Source: Biomaibacter acetigenes (GTDB lineage Bacteria > Bacillota > Thermosediminibacteria > Thermosediminibacterales > Tepidanaerobacteraceae). From it: a stretch of DNA of 64,000 nucleotides. This document shows, one piece after another, positions 1-9,148 of the stretch. Location of the stretch: positions 2,170,001 to 2,234,000 of the forward strand of contig NZ_CP033169.1 in assembly GCF_003691585.1 (NCBI RefSeq), written 5' to 3'. The position numbers were made by a program, and so were the translations under genes. Numbering within the stretch: position 1 is the first letter of the stretch; the number at the start of each line of letters is the position of its first letter. Under the pieces are notes generated by a model. It was not told the DNA's origin and made no database searches. It saw only the letters and a program-made list of their open reading frames with translations.

Positions 1-300
1 AGATCTCACAGAATCTATTTCCTGCCTTAGTTCAGATCTTACAGAATTTACTTCTTGTCTCACGGAATTGACTTCCTGCTTTACAGTTCCAATTTCCTGC
101 CTCACAGCAATGATCTCCTGGCGCAAACTCTCATCGGTTTTCTGCACTTGATTTTGAAGAGAGGCAATCTGCTGGTTTATTGAGCTCAGTTGCTGTGCCA
201 GCAGAAAATAACCCATCTCGGGCATTTTTTGAAATTGCTCCTCAGCACCGCTTGCAGCCTCTTTTTTTAATTTTTCCAATTCTTCCATGGGCATGCTCAT
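1..300 (-). CDS. Coiled-coil protein of unknown function (partial, C-terminus beyond window)
   Basis: This is the N-terminal 100 codons of a gene that runs off the left edge. It starts at ATG 300, with a strong AGGAGGAAG ribosome site at about 307-315. From about residue 40 onward the protein is a string of near-identical 7-residue units of the type V-R-Q-E-I/V-x-S, which predicts a long parallel coiled coil. The same units are visible in the DNA as repeated blocks. No signal peptide or membrane segment is seen in the visible part. Similar proteins occur as short coiled-coil hypotheticals in Firmicutes. I do not recognise a function. Confidence 0.75.
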   Translation of the reverse strand, partial: MSMPMEELEKLKKEAASGAEEQFQKMPEMGYFLLAQQLSSINQQIASLQNQVQKTDESLRQEIIAVRQEIGTVKQEVNSVRQEVNSVRSELRQEIDSVRS

Positions 301-445
301 CCCGTCCTTCCTCCTAACTTTATCTTACCATATTTTTTCTTTGTAAACAACGCTCGTTTTATTTTTCAGAAAAAACAAATAACCGCTGGCTAGCCGTTCC
401 GAATTAGAACCTCAAAGCTGTTCATCCTCTCATGGCAGAAAGCGT

Positions 446-474
446 AAAAAAAACAGCGTGCTTTTGCTCGCTGT
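446..474 (-). terminator. Intrinsic terminator after the YhcH gene
   Basis: On the minus strand an ACAGCG/CGCTGT stem (453-458 with 469-474) is followed by eight T residues. It lies about 90 bases downstream of the stop of the YhcH-family gene and fits the 3' end of the long catabolic operon. Confidence 0.75.
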
Positions 475-566
475 GTTGTATAGTTATGTTCTATAGATGT
501 TGTTCAAATCTATTATATGATAAGAACAAGTTGTCTATATAATTTTTGGGCTGGAGTCCTGTACGA

Positions 567-1049
<483 letters not shown>

Positions 1050-1053
1050 TTAT

Positions 1054-2574
1054 TCATATAATGATTTCTTTCGCGAATTCTTCTTTCATATCCGGGTAAT
1101 CAATTCTCATATGTGTTCCACGGCTTTCCTTCCTGAGCAGGGCAGCCCGAACCATAAGCAGTATGGAAACAACTATTTGATGAGTCTCCGTATCCTTTTT
1201 CACTTCATTTTTATCTGAAAGCTCCGTCAGGATTCCAAGAGCCCTCTCAAGATCCATACCTTTTCTGTATATTCCCAATACATTTACCGCGAGTTCTCTG
1301 ACCTGTGGAACATATTTTTCAAATATGCTCCTATCCTCCGAATAATCTACAGGAAATTCTCTTAATGCCGTTTCGTTATTCTTTTTCGCAATACTCTCTG
1401 CGCATAAAAGGCCCGATAAAGTTGCCTGGCTTGCAGCATTTCCCGCACAGCGGCATGCACCGTGCACGCCACCGCATGCTTCGCCCACAGCATAAAATCC
1501 TTCTATTGTAGACTCATAATCCTCATTTACGTAAATGCCGCCTGAAAAACTATGCGCCATTGGGCCAACCTCAATCAATTCCCTGTTTGGATCTACACCA
1601 TTTTCCATTAATCTGTTGTAAAACCATGGATATGTTTTCAAAACTTCGGGAGAAATGTGCCTTAAATCTACAAAAACGCCTCCGTGAGGTGAACCCTTGC
1701 CGTTTTCAACCTGCTTCCATATTTCCCTGTTTATTAAAGTTTTTGGGGACCCCGCCTCGCCTTGAGGCCTTACTTTCAGCATAAAACGTTCTCCTTCAGA
1801 GTTAAGAAGGTATGCGCCTTCACCCAGCATTGCAGTGGGGCATGGTTCGCCAACTGCTCCCTTCGGGCTAATTACAACCATCGGTTCGTATTCCAAAAAT
1901 TCAATATCTACCAGTTTGGCACCAGCCTCCCAGGCAATAGCAAGGGTATTTCCCTTTACGTCAGGAGGATAGGTTGATTTTCCAAAGAGGTTTCCCGCTC
2001 CACCCCAGGCAGCTACTATTGTCGGCGAATAAACATTGTAAAGGCTTCCATCATCTTCTTTTACTGTAATTCCATAAACCCTTCCGTTTTCCGTCAGAAC
2101 CTTTACACACTCACACCCAAAATGAAATTCAACTCCATTATTATCCAATTTTTTAACCATTTTTCTTATAATCTGTGCGCCTATCAACTCTGTAGTGCAG
2201 CAAAGAGAGCGGGGATTGGTATGGCCTGAAAGATGGCGAAGCTTGATAGAACCATCCTTTTCTTTTGCAAATTCTATATCCCATCTTCTCAAAAGTTCGT
2301 AACCTCTTAATGTATTTGCTGTCATTTCTTTAACCAGTCTTTCATTGTTTATTTCATAACCCGCACGCATCATATCTTCAAAATACCGTTCGGGTGTATC
2401 TCCATACTTGTTTTCGGGCAAAACAAAATTAATTGCAGCAACATATGGTGTAGCACCATAAGATTTTGCGTATATAGCAACTCCTCTTATTCCCAACTCA
2501 CATAGTCTTGCCGCCGTCGCAAAGGCGGCAAGACCCGATCCGATAATTATTACATTATATTTATTGCCTCTCAT
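1054..2574 (-). CDS. FAD-dependent fumarate reductase/succinate dehydrogenase-like flavoprotein
   Basis: A 506-residue flavoprotein of the succinate dehydrogenase/fumarate reductase/L-aspartate oxidase family. It has an N-terminal FAD-binding GSGLAAFATAARL motif near residue 12. The family segments GERFM, HSFSGGI and a C-terminal FAD-contact block around GEACGGVHGACRCAGNA are present, followed by the helical C-domain with SRGTHMRIDYP. There is no signal peptide and no neighbouring iron-sulfur or cytochrome subunit, so it is probably a soluble cytoplasmic oxidoreductase. It follows the TAXI transporter permease by 17 bases and probably acts on the imported acid or a derivative. Starts at ATG 2574 after AAGGTGA. 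The exact substrate is unknown; an aspartate-oxidase role is less likely given the neighbours. Confidence 0.85.
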   Translation of the reverse strand: MRGNKYNVIIIGSGLAAFATAARLCELGIRGVAIYAKSYGATPYVAAINFVLPENKYGDTPERYFEDMMRAGYEINNERLVKEMTANTLRGYELLRRWDIEFAKEKDGSIKLRHLSGHTNPRSLCCTTELIGAQIIRKMVKKLDNNGVEFHFGCECVKVLTENGRVYGITVKEDDGSLYNVYSPTIVAAWGGAGNLFGKSTYPPDVKGNTLAIAWEAGAKLVDIEFLEYEPMVVISPKGAVGEPCPTAMLGEGAYLLNSEGERFMLKVRPQGEAGSPKTLINREIWKQVENGKGSPHGGVFVDLRHISPEVLKTYPWFYNRLMENGVDPNRELIEVGPMAHSFSGGIYVNEDYESTIEGFYAVGEACGGVHGACRCAGNAASQATLSGLLCAESIAKKNNETALREFPVDYSEDRSIFEKYVPQVRELAVNVLGIYRKGMDLERALGILTELSDKNEVKKDTETHQIVVSILLMVRAALLRKESRGTHMRIDYPDMKEEFAKEIII

Positions 2575-2591
2575 CGCATCACCTTATAATT

Positions 2592-4550
2592 TTAGTTTGC
2601 AATTGATCCTGCAAGTGCTGCTTTTCTATCTTTTCTGGCCTTGATATAGAGTATAGCCCCTACTACTGCAGCAGCCGCTATTCCTATTACAGTTGTAATT
2701 GTTTCAGGAATTATAATCAGCACTGCTATGGCAAACATAAGGATTCTCTGCCAAGCATAATCCAAAGTTACAAAGAAGTATCCCGAAACAGCACCCGCCA
2801 GGTAAATAACACCTATGGCCATCAAAACAGTAGTGGTAATTATGCTTGTAACGCTACCGATCAGCAATATTGATGGCTGGTATACAAATACATACGGTAC
2901 CAAAAAAGAAACAGTTGCATAGATAAAGGCTTTCCATCCTGTATTCCACGAATTTCCGCCCGCAATGCCTGCCGCAGTAAATGAGGCAAGGCATACGGGG
3001 GGAGTAATCTGGGCAATGACACCAAAGTAGAATATAAACATATTTGCCGGCAGTACAGGAACACCTAATTTTACAATTGTCGGGCAGAACAATACAACCG
3101 CTATCAGGTAAGCCGCCACCGTAGGCAGAGCCATTCCAAGTATCAGGCAACCAACCATTGCTATTAAGAGCGCAAACAGAAGATTAGACATCCCTAAAGC
3201 AGCTATAATGCTTGTCAATTTATTTGCAAAACCCGACCGCACCACAATGCCTATCATTATCCCGCAGGCTGCCGTGGGAACTGCAACGCCTGCTGCCTGC
3301 TTTATGCCGTCCAGAATACTATCTATAAAGCGGTTCAAATTCATACGGGTTTCAGCCCTGAACATACTGACAATCACGGACAGCAACGTACCGATCAACG
3401 CCGCACGGGTTAACGATTCCCCCATGAATATCATAACGACAAGTGCCAAAATGGGAATCAATTGATAAAGCCTTGGTATTATGGGCGGGCAGGTATATTT
3501 AAGCTCCTCTTTACCTTTATTTGCAAGCTGTTTCTTTTTAGCAAGGAAATGCACCAGCATGAATTCAGACAAATAATATGCCAGAGCCGGTATCAATGCT
3601 GCCAAAGCTATTCTTGTATAACTTACTCCGATCATTTCTGCCATGATGAAGGCGCCGACGCCCATAATAGGCGGCATAATCTGTCCACCAGTGGATGAAA
3701 CCGATTCAATTGCGCCAGCTTCTTCAGGAGTATAGCCTGCTTTTTTCATAAGAGGAATTGTAAAAACACCCGTACCCGTAACGTTAGCAACGGCACTTCC
3801 ACTCACCATTCCCATTAAGGCGCTGGAAACAACGGCGGCCTTCGCAGGCCCTCCAACGGTCTTATCGCTCATTTTCATGCCCAGATCAATTAGTACCTGA
3901 CCACCGCCGCATCTTGCAAAAAATGCTCCAAATACCAGAAAATAGAATAATGTACTGACGGATGTTCCAAGCGGAGTACCCAATATACCATCCGGAGAAA
4001 GGGTAAGCATCTCACCGAATTGCTTCCATGTCATACCGGCGTATTTTAACGGTTCAGGAACAAGCTGACCAAGGAAGGCATAAGCGATGAAAACAAGAAT
4101 GAATATATACAGATTCATGCCCAATGCCCTTCGAACCGCTTCCATAACTGCAATAAGCAAAAAATATGCAACAAACAAATCAATGGGAAGCATCGGGTCT
4201 ACCATCATTACTCTTACTGCAAGGCGGTTTACATTCGTAACGAAATAAACAAATGTAATTGCAAGCCCTGTCAAAAAAGCAAAATCCAAAATCCAAAGCC
4301 ATTTCTTTCTGTACTGTTCAGCCAGAGGTTTGAATAAAAAGGTTATAGCCAATGCAAGGCATAGATGTGTGGGTATAGTTATCCTGTAGTCAAGCGGCTT
4401 TATTGCACCTATATAAACCTGAAACGCCAAAAATATTACTGACAGTGTTATAACCGTGCCAAGCCTGAATTTTGACATCTTCGGCTTTCCACTTGCTTCT
4501 TTTTCCGCTTCGATTGCTTTGTCCACCATTTTTTTTATAAAATCGCTCAT
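2592..4550 (-). CDS. TRAP transporter fused 4TM/12TM permease (TAXI type)
   Basis: A 652-residue integral membrane protein, the fused DctQ-DctM permease typical of TAXI-type TRAP systems. The N-terminal portion (to about residue 170) has four hydrophobic helices, and the rest has a dozen or more. Characteristic DctM signatures are visible: GSAVANVTGTGVFTIPLMKK near residue 255, ESVSSTGGQIMPPIMG near residue 282 and GMALPTVAAYL. It imports an organic anion using a sodium or proton gradient together with the lipoprotein encoded upstream (4668-5753). A long stem-loop separates the two genes. Starts at ATG 4550, preceded by GGGGTGG. Confidence 0.93.
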   Translation of the reverse strand: MSDFIKKMVDKAIEAEKEASGKPKMSKFRLGTVITLSVIFLAFQVYIGAIKPLDYRITIPTHLCLALAITFLFKPLAEQYRKKWLWILDFAFLTGLAITFVYFVTNVNRLAVRVMMVDPMLPIDLFVAYFLLIAVMEAVRRALGMNLYIFILVFIAYAFLGQLVPEPLKYAGMTWKQFGEMLTLSPDGILGTPLGTSVSTLFYFLVFGAFFARCGGGQVLIDLGMKMSDKTVGGPAKAAVVSSALMGMVSGSAVANVTGTGVFTIPLMKKAGYTPEEAGAIESVSSTGGQIMPPIMGVGAFIMAEMIGVSYTRIALAALIPALAYYLSEFMLVHFLAKKKQLANKGKEELKYTCPPIIPRLYQLIPILALVVMIFMGESLTRAALIGTLLSVIVSMFRAETRMNLNRFIDSILDGIKQAAGVAVPTAACGIMIGIVVRSGFANKLTSIIAALGMSNLLFALLIAMVGCLILGMALPTVAAYLIAVVLFCPTIVKLGVPVLPANMFIFYFGVIAQITPPVCLASFTAAGIAGGNSWNTGWKAFIYATVSFLVPYVFVYQPSILLIGSVTSIITTTVLMAIGVIYLAGAVSGYFFVTLDYAWQRILMFAIAVLIIIPETITTVIGIAAAAVVGAILYIKARKDRKAALAGSIAN

Positions 4551-4570
4551 TCGGCCACCCCATTTTTTTT

Positions 4571-4614
4571 AATGAAATGGAAACCTAAGTTTAATTAAAG
4601 GTTTCCATTTCATT
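4571..4614. repeat. 16-bp stem-loop between TAXI binding-protein and permease genes
   Basis: A perfect inverted repeat of 16 bases (AATGAAATGGAAACCT and its complement) encloses a 12-base AT-rich loop. On the transcribed minus strand it is followed by A residues, not T, so it does not look like a terminator. It lies in the 117-base gap between the binding-protein stop and the permease start, where an mRNA-stabilising hairpin would raise binding-protein over permease expression. Confidence 0.8.
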
Positions 4615-4667
4615 TTTTCACATGTTTCTATCAATATTCAGTAAATTTCAGTCTTACACCAGGCGTA

Positions 4668-5753
4668 CTATTTCATGTAGCCAACTTCTTTGTAGTATTT
4701 TTCTGCACCCGGATGAAGCGGAACTCCGCCAACCTTTTCCGGCATCCACGCAGTAGTGGGATCGAACGGTGTCAAGGAACTGAACTGGTTCGATATAACA
4801 TCTTTAATCTCGCACAAGCCTTTTGTAAGGGCGTATGCTACATCATCGGGCATATCTTTTGAAACAAAGACGCAATCAGGCGTACCTGGCCATACAATAT
4901 CCTTGTCCATGCCTTTCCATGTTCCCTTTTTATACGTTATGCGCTCAAAACCCTGTGATTCAAAGAACGTGAGCATATCTTCCCCAAACTGTACAAATGT
5001 TACATCATTTGTCATGGCATCCTGAGTCACATCAGAGGACTGGGCTGATGTATGGTTCATTATCATATCTATCTTTCCATCTTTCAGCATGTCGGACAAT
5101 TGTGAACCACCGGCCTGAATTACGTCCCCGCCCCATTTTTTGATATCATCATATGTTACGCCGAGGCTCTTTAGTGCAAGGCTTGCGCACCATTCATCCA
5201 TTGACCCCTTGGGGCTGGTCCCTATCCGGATTGGGATTTTCTTTGCTACAACCTCTTCCAGAGTAGTAACTCCATACTTTTTGCAGAAAGCAGTTGAGAA
5301 ATAAGTTACCGCAGCTACATTCGTAAGATGGCCGGCAATGGCTCTGTAGCTTTGCGTAGGCGGCTTGCCAAGGGTTCCTTCGTTCCATGCCGCTTTTGCA
5401 GGAGCACCGTTTGCAAATGCAATATCCGCTGTCTTGCTTTCAAAAAGGTAAGGCGCACCCATACCTCCAGGAGATATTGGCTGAACATCTATGCTGGAAC
5501 CATCCGGAAGGTAATCTTTCAGCATTGTAGCCATTGCGGATACAATGGTATATGAGTTTGAACCAACAGAGTCTGTCGCCCATACCAGGCGGACTGGTTC
5601 TCCAGCTTTATCTGCCGATGCTGAAGACTCAGTTGTTGATGGTGCCGATGTTGTCGTATCATTAGTCTGTTGGTTTTTATTGCCGCAGCCGGTTACCGAT
5701 ACTATCATAAGAATCAGCAATATTAATGCAATAGTCTTGTGAACTTTAATCAT
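4668..5753 (-). CDS. TAXI family TRAP transporter solute-binding lipoprotein
   Basis: A 361-residue extracytoplasmic binding protein. It has a lysine-tipped signal peptide with a lipobox ending SVTGC at about residue 23. A Ser/Thr/Ala-rich tether follows to about residue 50, and then the TAXI fold begins at VRLVWATDSVGSNSYTI. Motifs of the TAXI family (substrate-contacting GAPYLF, GTSPKGSMDEW and the PGTPDCVFV segment) are present. It captures an organic acid outside the membrane and delivers it to the fused permease. Starts at ATG 5753, with GGGAGG 12 bases upstream. The 263-base gap upstream and the stem-loop downstream suggest its own transcript start. The ligand is unknown; the neighbourhood favours a hydroxy or sugar acid. 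Confidence 0.9.
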   Translation of the reverse strand: MIKVHKTIALILLILMIVSVTGCGNKNQQTNDTTTSAPSTTESSASADKAGEPVRLVWATDSVGSNSYTIVSAMATMLKDYLPDGSSIDVQPISPGGMGAPYLFESKTADIAFANGAPAKAAWNEGTLGKPPTQSYRAIAGHLTNVAAVTYFSTAFCKKYGVTTLEEVVAKKIPIRIGTSPKGSMDEWCASLALKSLGVTYDDIKKWGGDVIQAGGSQLSDMLKDGKIDMIMNHTSAQSSDVTQDAMTNDVTFVQFGEDMLTFFESQGFERITYKKGTWKGMDKDIVWPGTPDCVFVSKDMPDDVAYALTKGLCEIKDVISNQFSSLTPFDPTTAWMPEKVGGVPLHPGAEKYYKEVGYMK

Positions 5754-5896
5754 TTTTAATTTTTCCTCCCTTGTAAATTAATAGATAAACTTAATTCTGG
5801 TCTCTATACATGTCTCTATAACTTATTAGCTCAAACCTTCACCTCCTTATCCGTAATTTTCTGATATTATTGTAATTATCTGTAAATTGGCTCATA

Positions 5897-5962
5897 TTAA
5901 CTTTCTTCAAGAGCTTCCATTCCCGGCTTATACAGTTCATGCGACAATACAATGTTATACAA
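5897..5962 (-). pseudogene. N-terminal fragment of a 2-hydroxyacid dehydrogenase
   Basis: A 21-codon reading frame begins with TTG at 5962, with a good GAAGGGAG ribosome site upstream, and ends at TAA. The peptide reads as the first strand and helix of a D-2-hydroxyacid dehydrogenase (V-L-S-H-E-L-Y-K-P-G-M-E-A-L-E-E). The rest of such a gene (about 300 codons) is absent. Further along the same strand, at about 5840-5853, a second strong AAGGAGGTGA site leads into a TTG-AGC-TAA mini-frame. The gap therefore looks like the scar of one or more deleted genes between the alcohol dehydrogenase and the TAXI binding protein. Identification rests on a short match. Confidence 0.4.
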
Positions 5963-6016
5963 GGATTTTGACTCCCTTCTTTTAAATCAGTTTGCAAATA
6001 ACTTAACGATTGTTTT

Positions 6017-7177
6017 CTACAATATATTTTTATATATCTTCCTCATGTCCTCCTTGCTCAGCTTCTTGGGATTATTGTCTAGAAGTCTTGTAACTTTGGA
6101 TGCGCTTTCCACTATCTCGTCAAGTTCGCTTTCGGATATTTTCATTTCTTTAAGCGGCGACTTGATATTCAAATCTTCTATCAAATCGTACAGGCTCTCC
6201 ACCATTTTTTGCGCAGCCTGTTCGCCCGAAAGGCCGTCTACTTCGATTCCCATAGCTATGGCCATATCCCTATATTTTTCTATTGCGGCATCCATGTTGA
6301 ATTCCATGACATAGGGCAGCAGTATTGCATTGGATAGTCCGTGGGGAATCCTATACATGCTTCCGAGAGGATATGACAGCGCATGTACGGCAGCGGTCCC
6401 GGAAGCCGCTATGCATACTCCGCCGTAAAAAGAACCTATGAGCATGTCATGCCTTGCATCGATATCTTCACCGCTATTATAGGCTCTGCAGATGCTTCCT
6501 GAAATTAGTTTAATTGCCCGCAGTGCGAAAGTGTCGCTGAAGGGATTTGCTTTAAGCGATATATAGCATTCCATAGCGTGTATCAGTGCATCCATGCCGG
6601 TGTTTGCCGTGATGGCTGGCGGCAGTTTTACTGTCATGCTCGGGTCCAGGATCACGTAGTCGGGTATCAACTTGCTGCTTACTATGCCGACTTTAAGCTT
6701 TTCCTCAGGCACAAGCACGATTGCGTTGGGCGTGGCTTCCGAACCCGTCCCCGCTGTGGTTGGAATCATCAGCTTGGGCACGCCCTTATTTGCTACCTTG
6801 TCAGTCCCAAGTATTTCTCTAACACTGCCGCCATTCGTCATAAGCACGGATATGATTTTTGCCGCATCCATGGAGCTTCCGCCGCCTATTCCAATTACCA
6901 TCTGAAAATCTGCGCCGCTTATGCTTTTGAACATTTCATCAATCTGCGAGGCTTCCGGTTCGGGAGGCGTATTGTCGATTATTTCAACCTTGCAGCCGCA
7001 AGACCTCAGTATTTCTGCCGGCCTTTCCACCAGGCCTGCATTCCATACGCCTTTATCCGTTATGATTAATACTCTTTCCGCCTTTTCTTCCGCAATAATG
7101 CTCTTCAGCCCTTCAATACTGTCAATGCCGGCTATCACCTTTCCAGGGCTTTTCAGTGAATATGTTCCTTTAATCAT
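6017..7177 (-). CDS. Iron-containing alcohol dehydrogenase
   Basis: A 386-residue group III (Fe-dependent) alcohol dehydrogenase. It shows the NAD-binding GIGGGSSMDAAK motif near residue 98, PTTAGTGSE near residue 140, and the metal-site region GMDALIHAMECY near residue 196 with a downstream AVHALSYPLGSMYRIPHGLSNA. These supply the Asp and three His ligands, all of which are present. It is the fourth gene after the sigma-54 promoter, 18 bases after the DapA-family lyase. It probably reduces or oxidises an aldehyde or hydroxy acid formed by that lyase. Starts at ATG 7177 after AGGAAGTG. Substrate specificity cannot be assigned from sequence. Confidence 0.9.
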   Translation of the reverse strand: MIKGTYSLKSPGKVIAGIDSIEGLKSIIAEEKAERVLIITDKGVWNAGLVERPAEILRSCGCKVEIIDNTPPEPEASQIDEMFKSISGADFQMVIGIGGGSSMDAAKIISVLMTNGGSVREILGTDKVANKGVPKLMIPTTAGTGSEATPNAIVLVPEEKLKVGIVSSKLIPDYVILDPSMTVKLPPAITANTGMDALIHAMECYISLKANPFSDTFALRAIKLISGSICRAYNSGEDIDARHDMLIGSFYGGVCIAASGTAAVHALSYPLGSMYRIPHGLSNAILLPYVMEFNMDAAIEKYRDMAIAMGIEVDGLSGEQAAQKMVESLYDLIEDLNIKSPLKEMKISESELDEIVESASKVTRLLDNNPKKLSKEDMRKIYKNIL

Positions 7178-7194
7178 TTTTAATTCACTTCCTG

Positions 7195-8070
7195 TTATTT
7201 GTATAGTTTTAATACTTTTTCAAGCTCTTCGTCTATCTTCGGATTGAGCCCGCTTACCGGCCTCCTTGCCGGCCCTACATTGTATCCCAAAAGATTCATA
7301 GCTCTTTTCACGACTGAATTGGGGTTGCCCATTTTCATGACATCCCTGAACGGCCTCAATTTTTTCTGCAGTTCGTTGGCCTTTTTAATTTCTCCCTTTT
7401 GCCAGAGCCTGTATATTTCAACCAAAAGTTCCGGGAACAGATTTGCGGTTCCCGCTATGGCCCCATTTCCTCCTGCAAGAAGCGTCCACAGAATGAGAGA
7501 ATCGTTTCCCGAAAGCACCGACAACCTGTCATCCGTATCTTCGATATATCTCAATGTGTTGTCAAAGTTGCCGCTGCTGTCTTTAATGCCCACTATGTTC
7601 TGATACTTTGAAAGTCTGGCGACTGTCTTGTAGTCAATGTTGTTGCCCGTCCTGGCAGGAATATTGTAAAGAACAATGGGCAAATCGACGGATTGTGCTA
7701 TTGCGGCAAAGTAATCGTATATATCATCTTGAGAAACAGCAACATAATAAGGAGATAAGATGGAAAGGGCGTCAACTCCAAGCTCTTTTGCTTTTATAGA
7801 AAGATCCACTGTTTCTTTCGTGCTGATGCACCCTGTCCCCGCATATACCGGCACTCTCCCTCTGGTTTCCTCCACCACTACTTTAATTACCTTTAACTTT
7901 TCCTCGGTTGTCAAAGCGTAAAACTCTCCATTTGTGCCCAGGCAGAATATTCCATGAATGCCGCTCGATATCATTCTATTTATTTGAGCGCGCAATTCTT
8001 TTTCGTTTATTTCCTCATCTTCTGTCATGGGAGTAATTATCGGAACAATTATCCCTTCCGGTTTTAACAT
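7195..8070 (-). CDS. DapA/N-acetylneuraminate lyase family aldolase or dehydratase
   Basis: A 291-residue class I (Schiff-base) TIM-barrel enzyme. The catalytic Tyr is in VLYNIPARTG (about residue 135) and the Schiff-base Lys in VGIKDSSGNF (about residue 163). The N-terminal motif is GTNGE rather than the GTTGE of true dihydrodipicolinate synthases, so lysine biosynthesis is less likely than cleavage or dehydration of a 2-keto sugar acid. It lies between the PdxA2-type dehydrogenase and the iron alcohol dehydrogenase in the sigma-54-controlled cluster. Starts at ATG 8070. The product is probably pyruvate plus an aldehyde, which the adjacent alcohol dehydrogenase could handle; this is inference. 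Confidence 0.85.
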   Translation of the reverse strand: MLKPEGIIVPIITPMTEDEEINEKELRAQINRMISSGIHGIFCLGTNGEFYALTTEEKLKVIKVVVEETRGRVPVYAGTGCISTKETVDLSIKAKELGVDALSILSPYYVAVSQDDIYDYFAAIAQSVDLPIVLYNIPARTGNNIDYKTVARLSKYQNIVGIKDSSGNFDNTLRYIEDTDDRLSVLSGNDSLILWTLLAGGNGAIAGTANLFPELLVEIYRLWQKGEIKKANELQKKLRPFRDVMKMGNPNSVVKRAMNLLGYNVGPARRPVSGLNPKIDEELEKVLKLYK

Positions 8071-8113
8071 TTCATCGCCTACCCTTCATGATTAATCTGC
8101 TTGAAGATAAATT

Positions 8114-9148
8114 TTATTTCAATTTAAATTTCACTTTTGCCATCCTGATCGCCATTTCAATGGCATCCACCAGGCTTTCTTCATTGGCTCTTCCTTCTCC
8201 TGCTTTGCCGAAGGCTGTGCCGTGGTCTACGGATGTGCGAATGATCGGCAGACCAAGAGTACAGTTAATTCCGCTTACAGACGTGTATTTATTGGTAGCA
8301 AGATCCAGTTTAAAGCCTGTCAATTTTACAGGGATATGGCCCTGGTCATGATACATCGCCACAACTATATCATACTGGCCTGCCAGCGCTTTAACAAATA
8401 CGGTGTCAGGCGGAACTGGCCCATCTGCGTTTATCCCCTGACTTTTTGCCTTTTCGATGGCCGGCTTAATTGCTGTCTGTTCCTCCGTGCCAAAGAGGCC
8501 GTTTTCGGAACTATGGGCGTTCAATCCTGCAACGCCAATGCGGGGGCTTTCAATACCCATCATTTTCATAGCGTCATATGCCAGGTTAATGACTTTATAG
8601 ACTCTTTCTTCGGTTATCAAATCACACGCTTTGCGCATAGAAACATGGGTGGTGACATGTACGACTTTTAAACTGCCGCTAGCCAGCATCATGGCATAGT
8701 CTTTTGTCCCTGTCAAGTCCGCAAATATTTCCGTATGCCCGGAATAGTGGTAACCCGCCATATTAATCGATTCCTTATTAATCGGCCCGGTAACCACAGC
8801 GTGAATCTTGTTTTCCAGAGCAAGCTCTATGCCTTTTTTTACATAATTAAATGCTGCCTTGCCGGCCAAAGCACTCACTTTTTTATACTCCCAGCTTCTG
8901 GGAGCCAAAAAATTAAGATTTAGATATTCGATGGTTCCAAATTCTCCTCTGGCCCGATTTATTTCTTTTATTTCATTGAGTCCCAGGTTTAGTTTTGTAA
9001 ATTGATTGGCATCTTTCAGAGCCTCAAAATCTCCTATAATGACGGGTACGCATTTTTCATAAATTTGCTTTTTCGCCAGGGCTTTTACAGCTATCTCCGG
9101 CCCTATTCCCGCAGGGTCGCCCATTGTTATTCCGATTATTGGCTTCAT
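8114..9148 (-). CDS. pdxA2: PdxA2-type D-threonate/D-erythronate 4-phosphate dehydrogenase
   Basis: A 344-residue PdxA-family NAD-dependent dehydrogenase. It begins with the family signature GITMGDPAGIGPEI and contains HYSGHTEIFA near residue 138, MYHDQGHIPVK near residue 262 and RTSVDHGTAF near residue 305, which carry the metal-binding His residues. Its start codon overlaps the stop of the DUF1537 kinase gene (ATGA). That arrangement matches the known DtnK-PdxA2 module, in which a C4 acid 4-phosphate is oxidised and decarboxylated to dihydroxyacetone phosphate and CO2. True PdxA of pyridoxal phosphate synthesis is a less likely reading because no other pdx gene is near. Confidence 0.85.
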   Translation of the reverse strand: MKPIIGITMGDPAGIGPEIAVKALAKKQIYEKCVPVIIGDFEALKDANQFTKLNLGLNEIKEINRARGEFGTIEYLNLNFLAPRSWEYKKVSALAGKAAFNYVKKGIELALENKIHAVVTGPINKESINMAGYHYSGHTEIFADLTGTKDYAMMLASGSLKVVHVTTHVSMRKACDLITEERVYKVINLAYDAMKMMGIESPRIGVAGLNAHSSENGLFGTEEQTAIKPAIEKAKSQGINADGPVPPDTVFVKALAGQYDIVVAMYHDQGHIPVKLTGFKLDLATNKYTSVSGINCTLGLPIIRTSVDHGTAFGKAGEGRANEESLVDAIEMAIRMAKVKFKLK

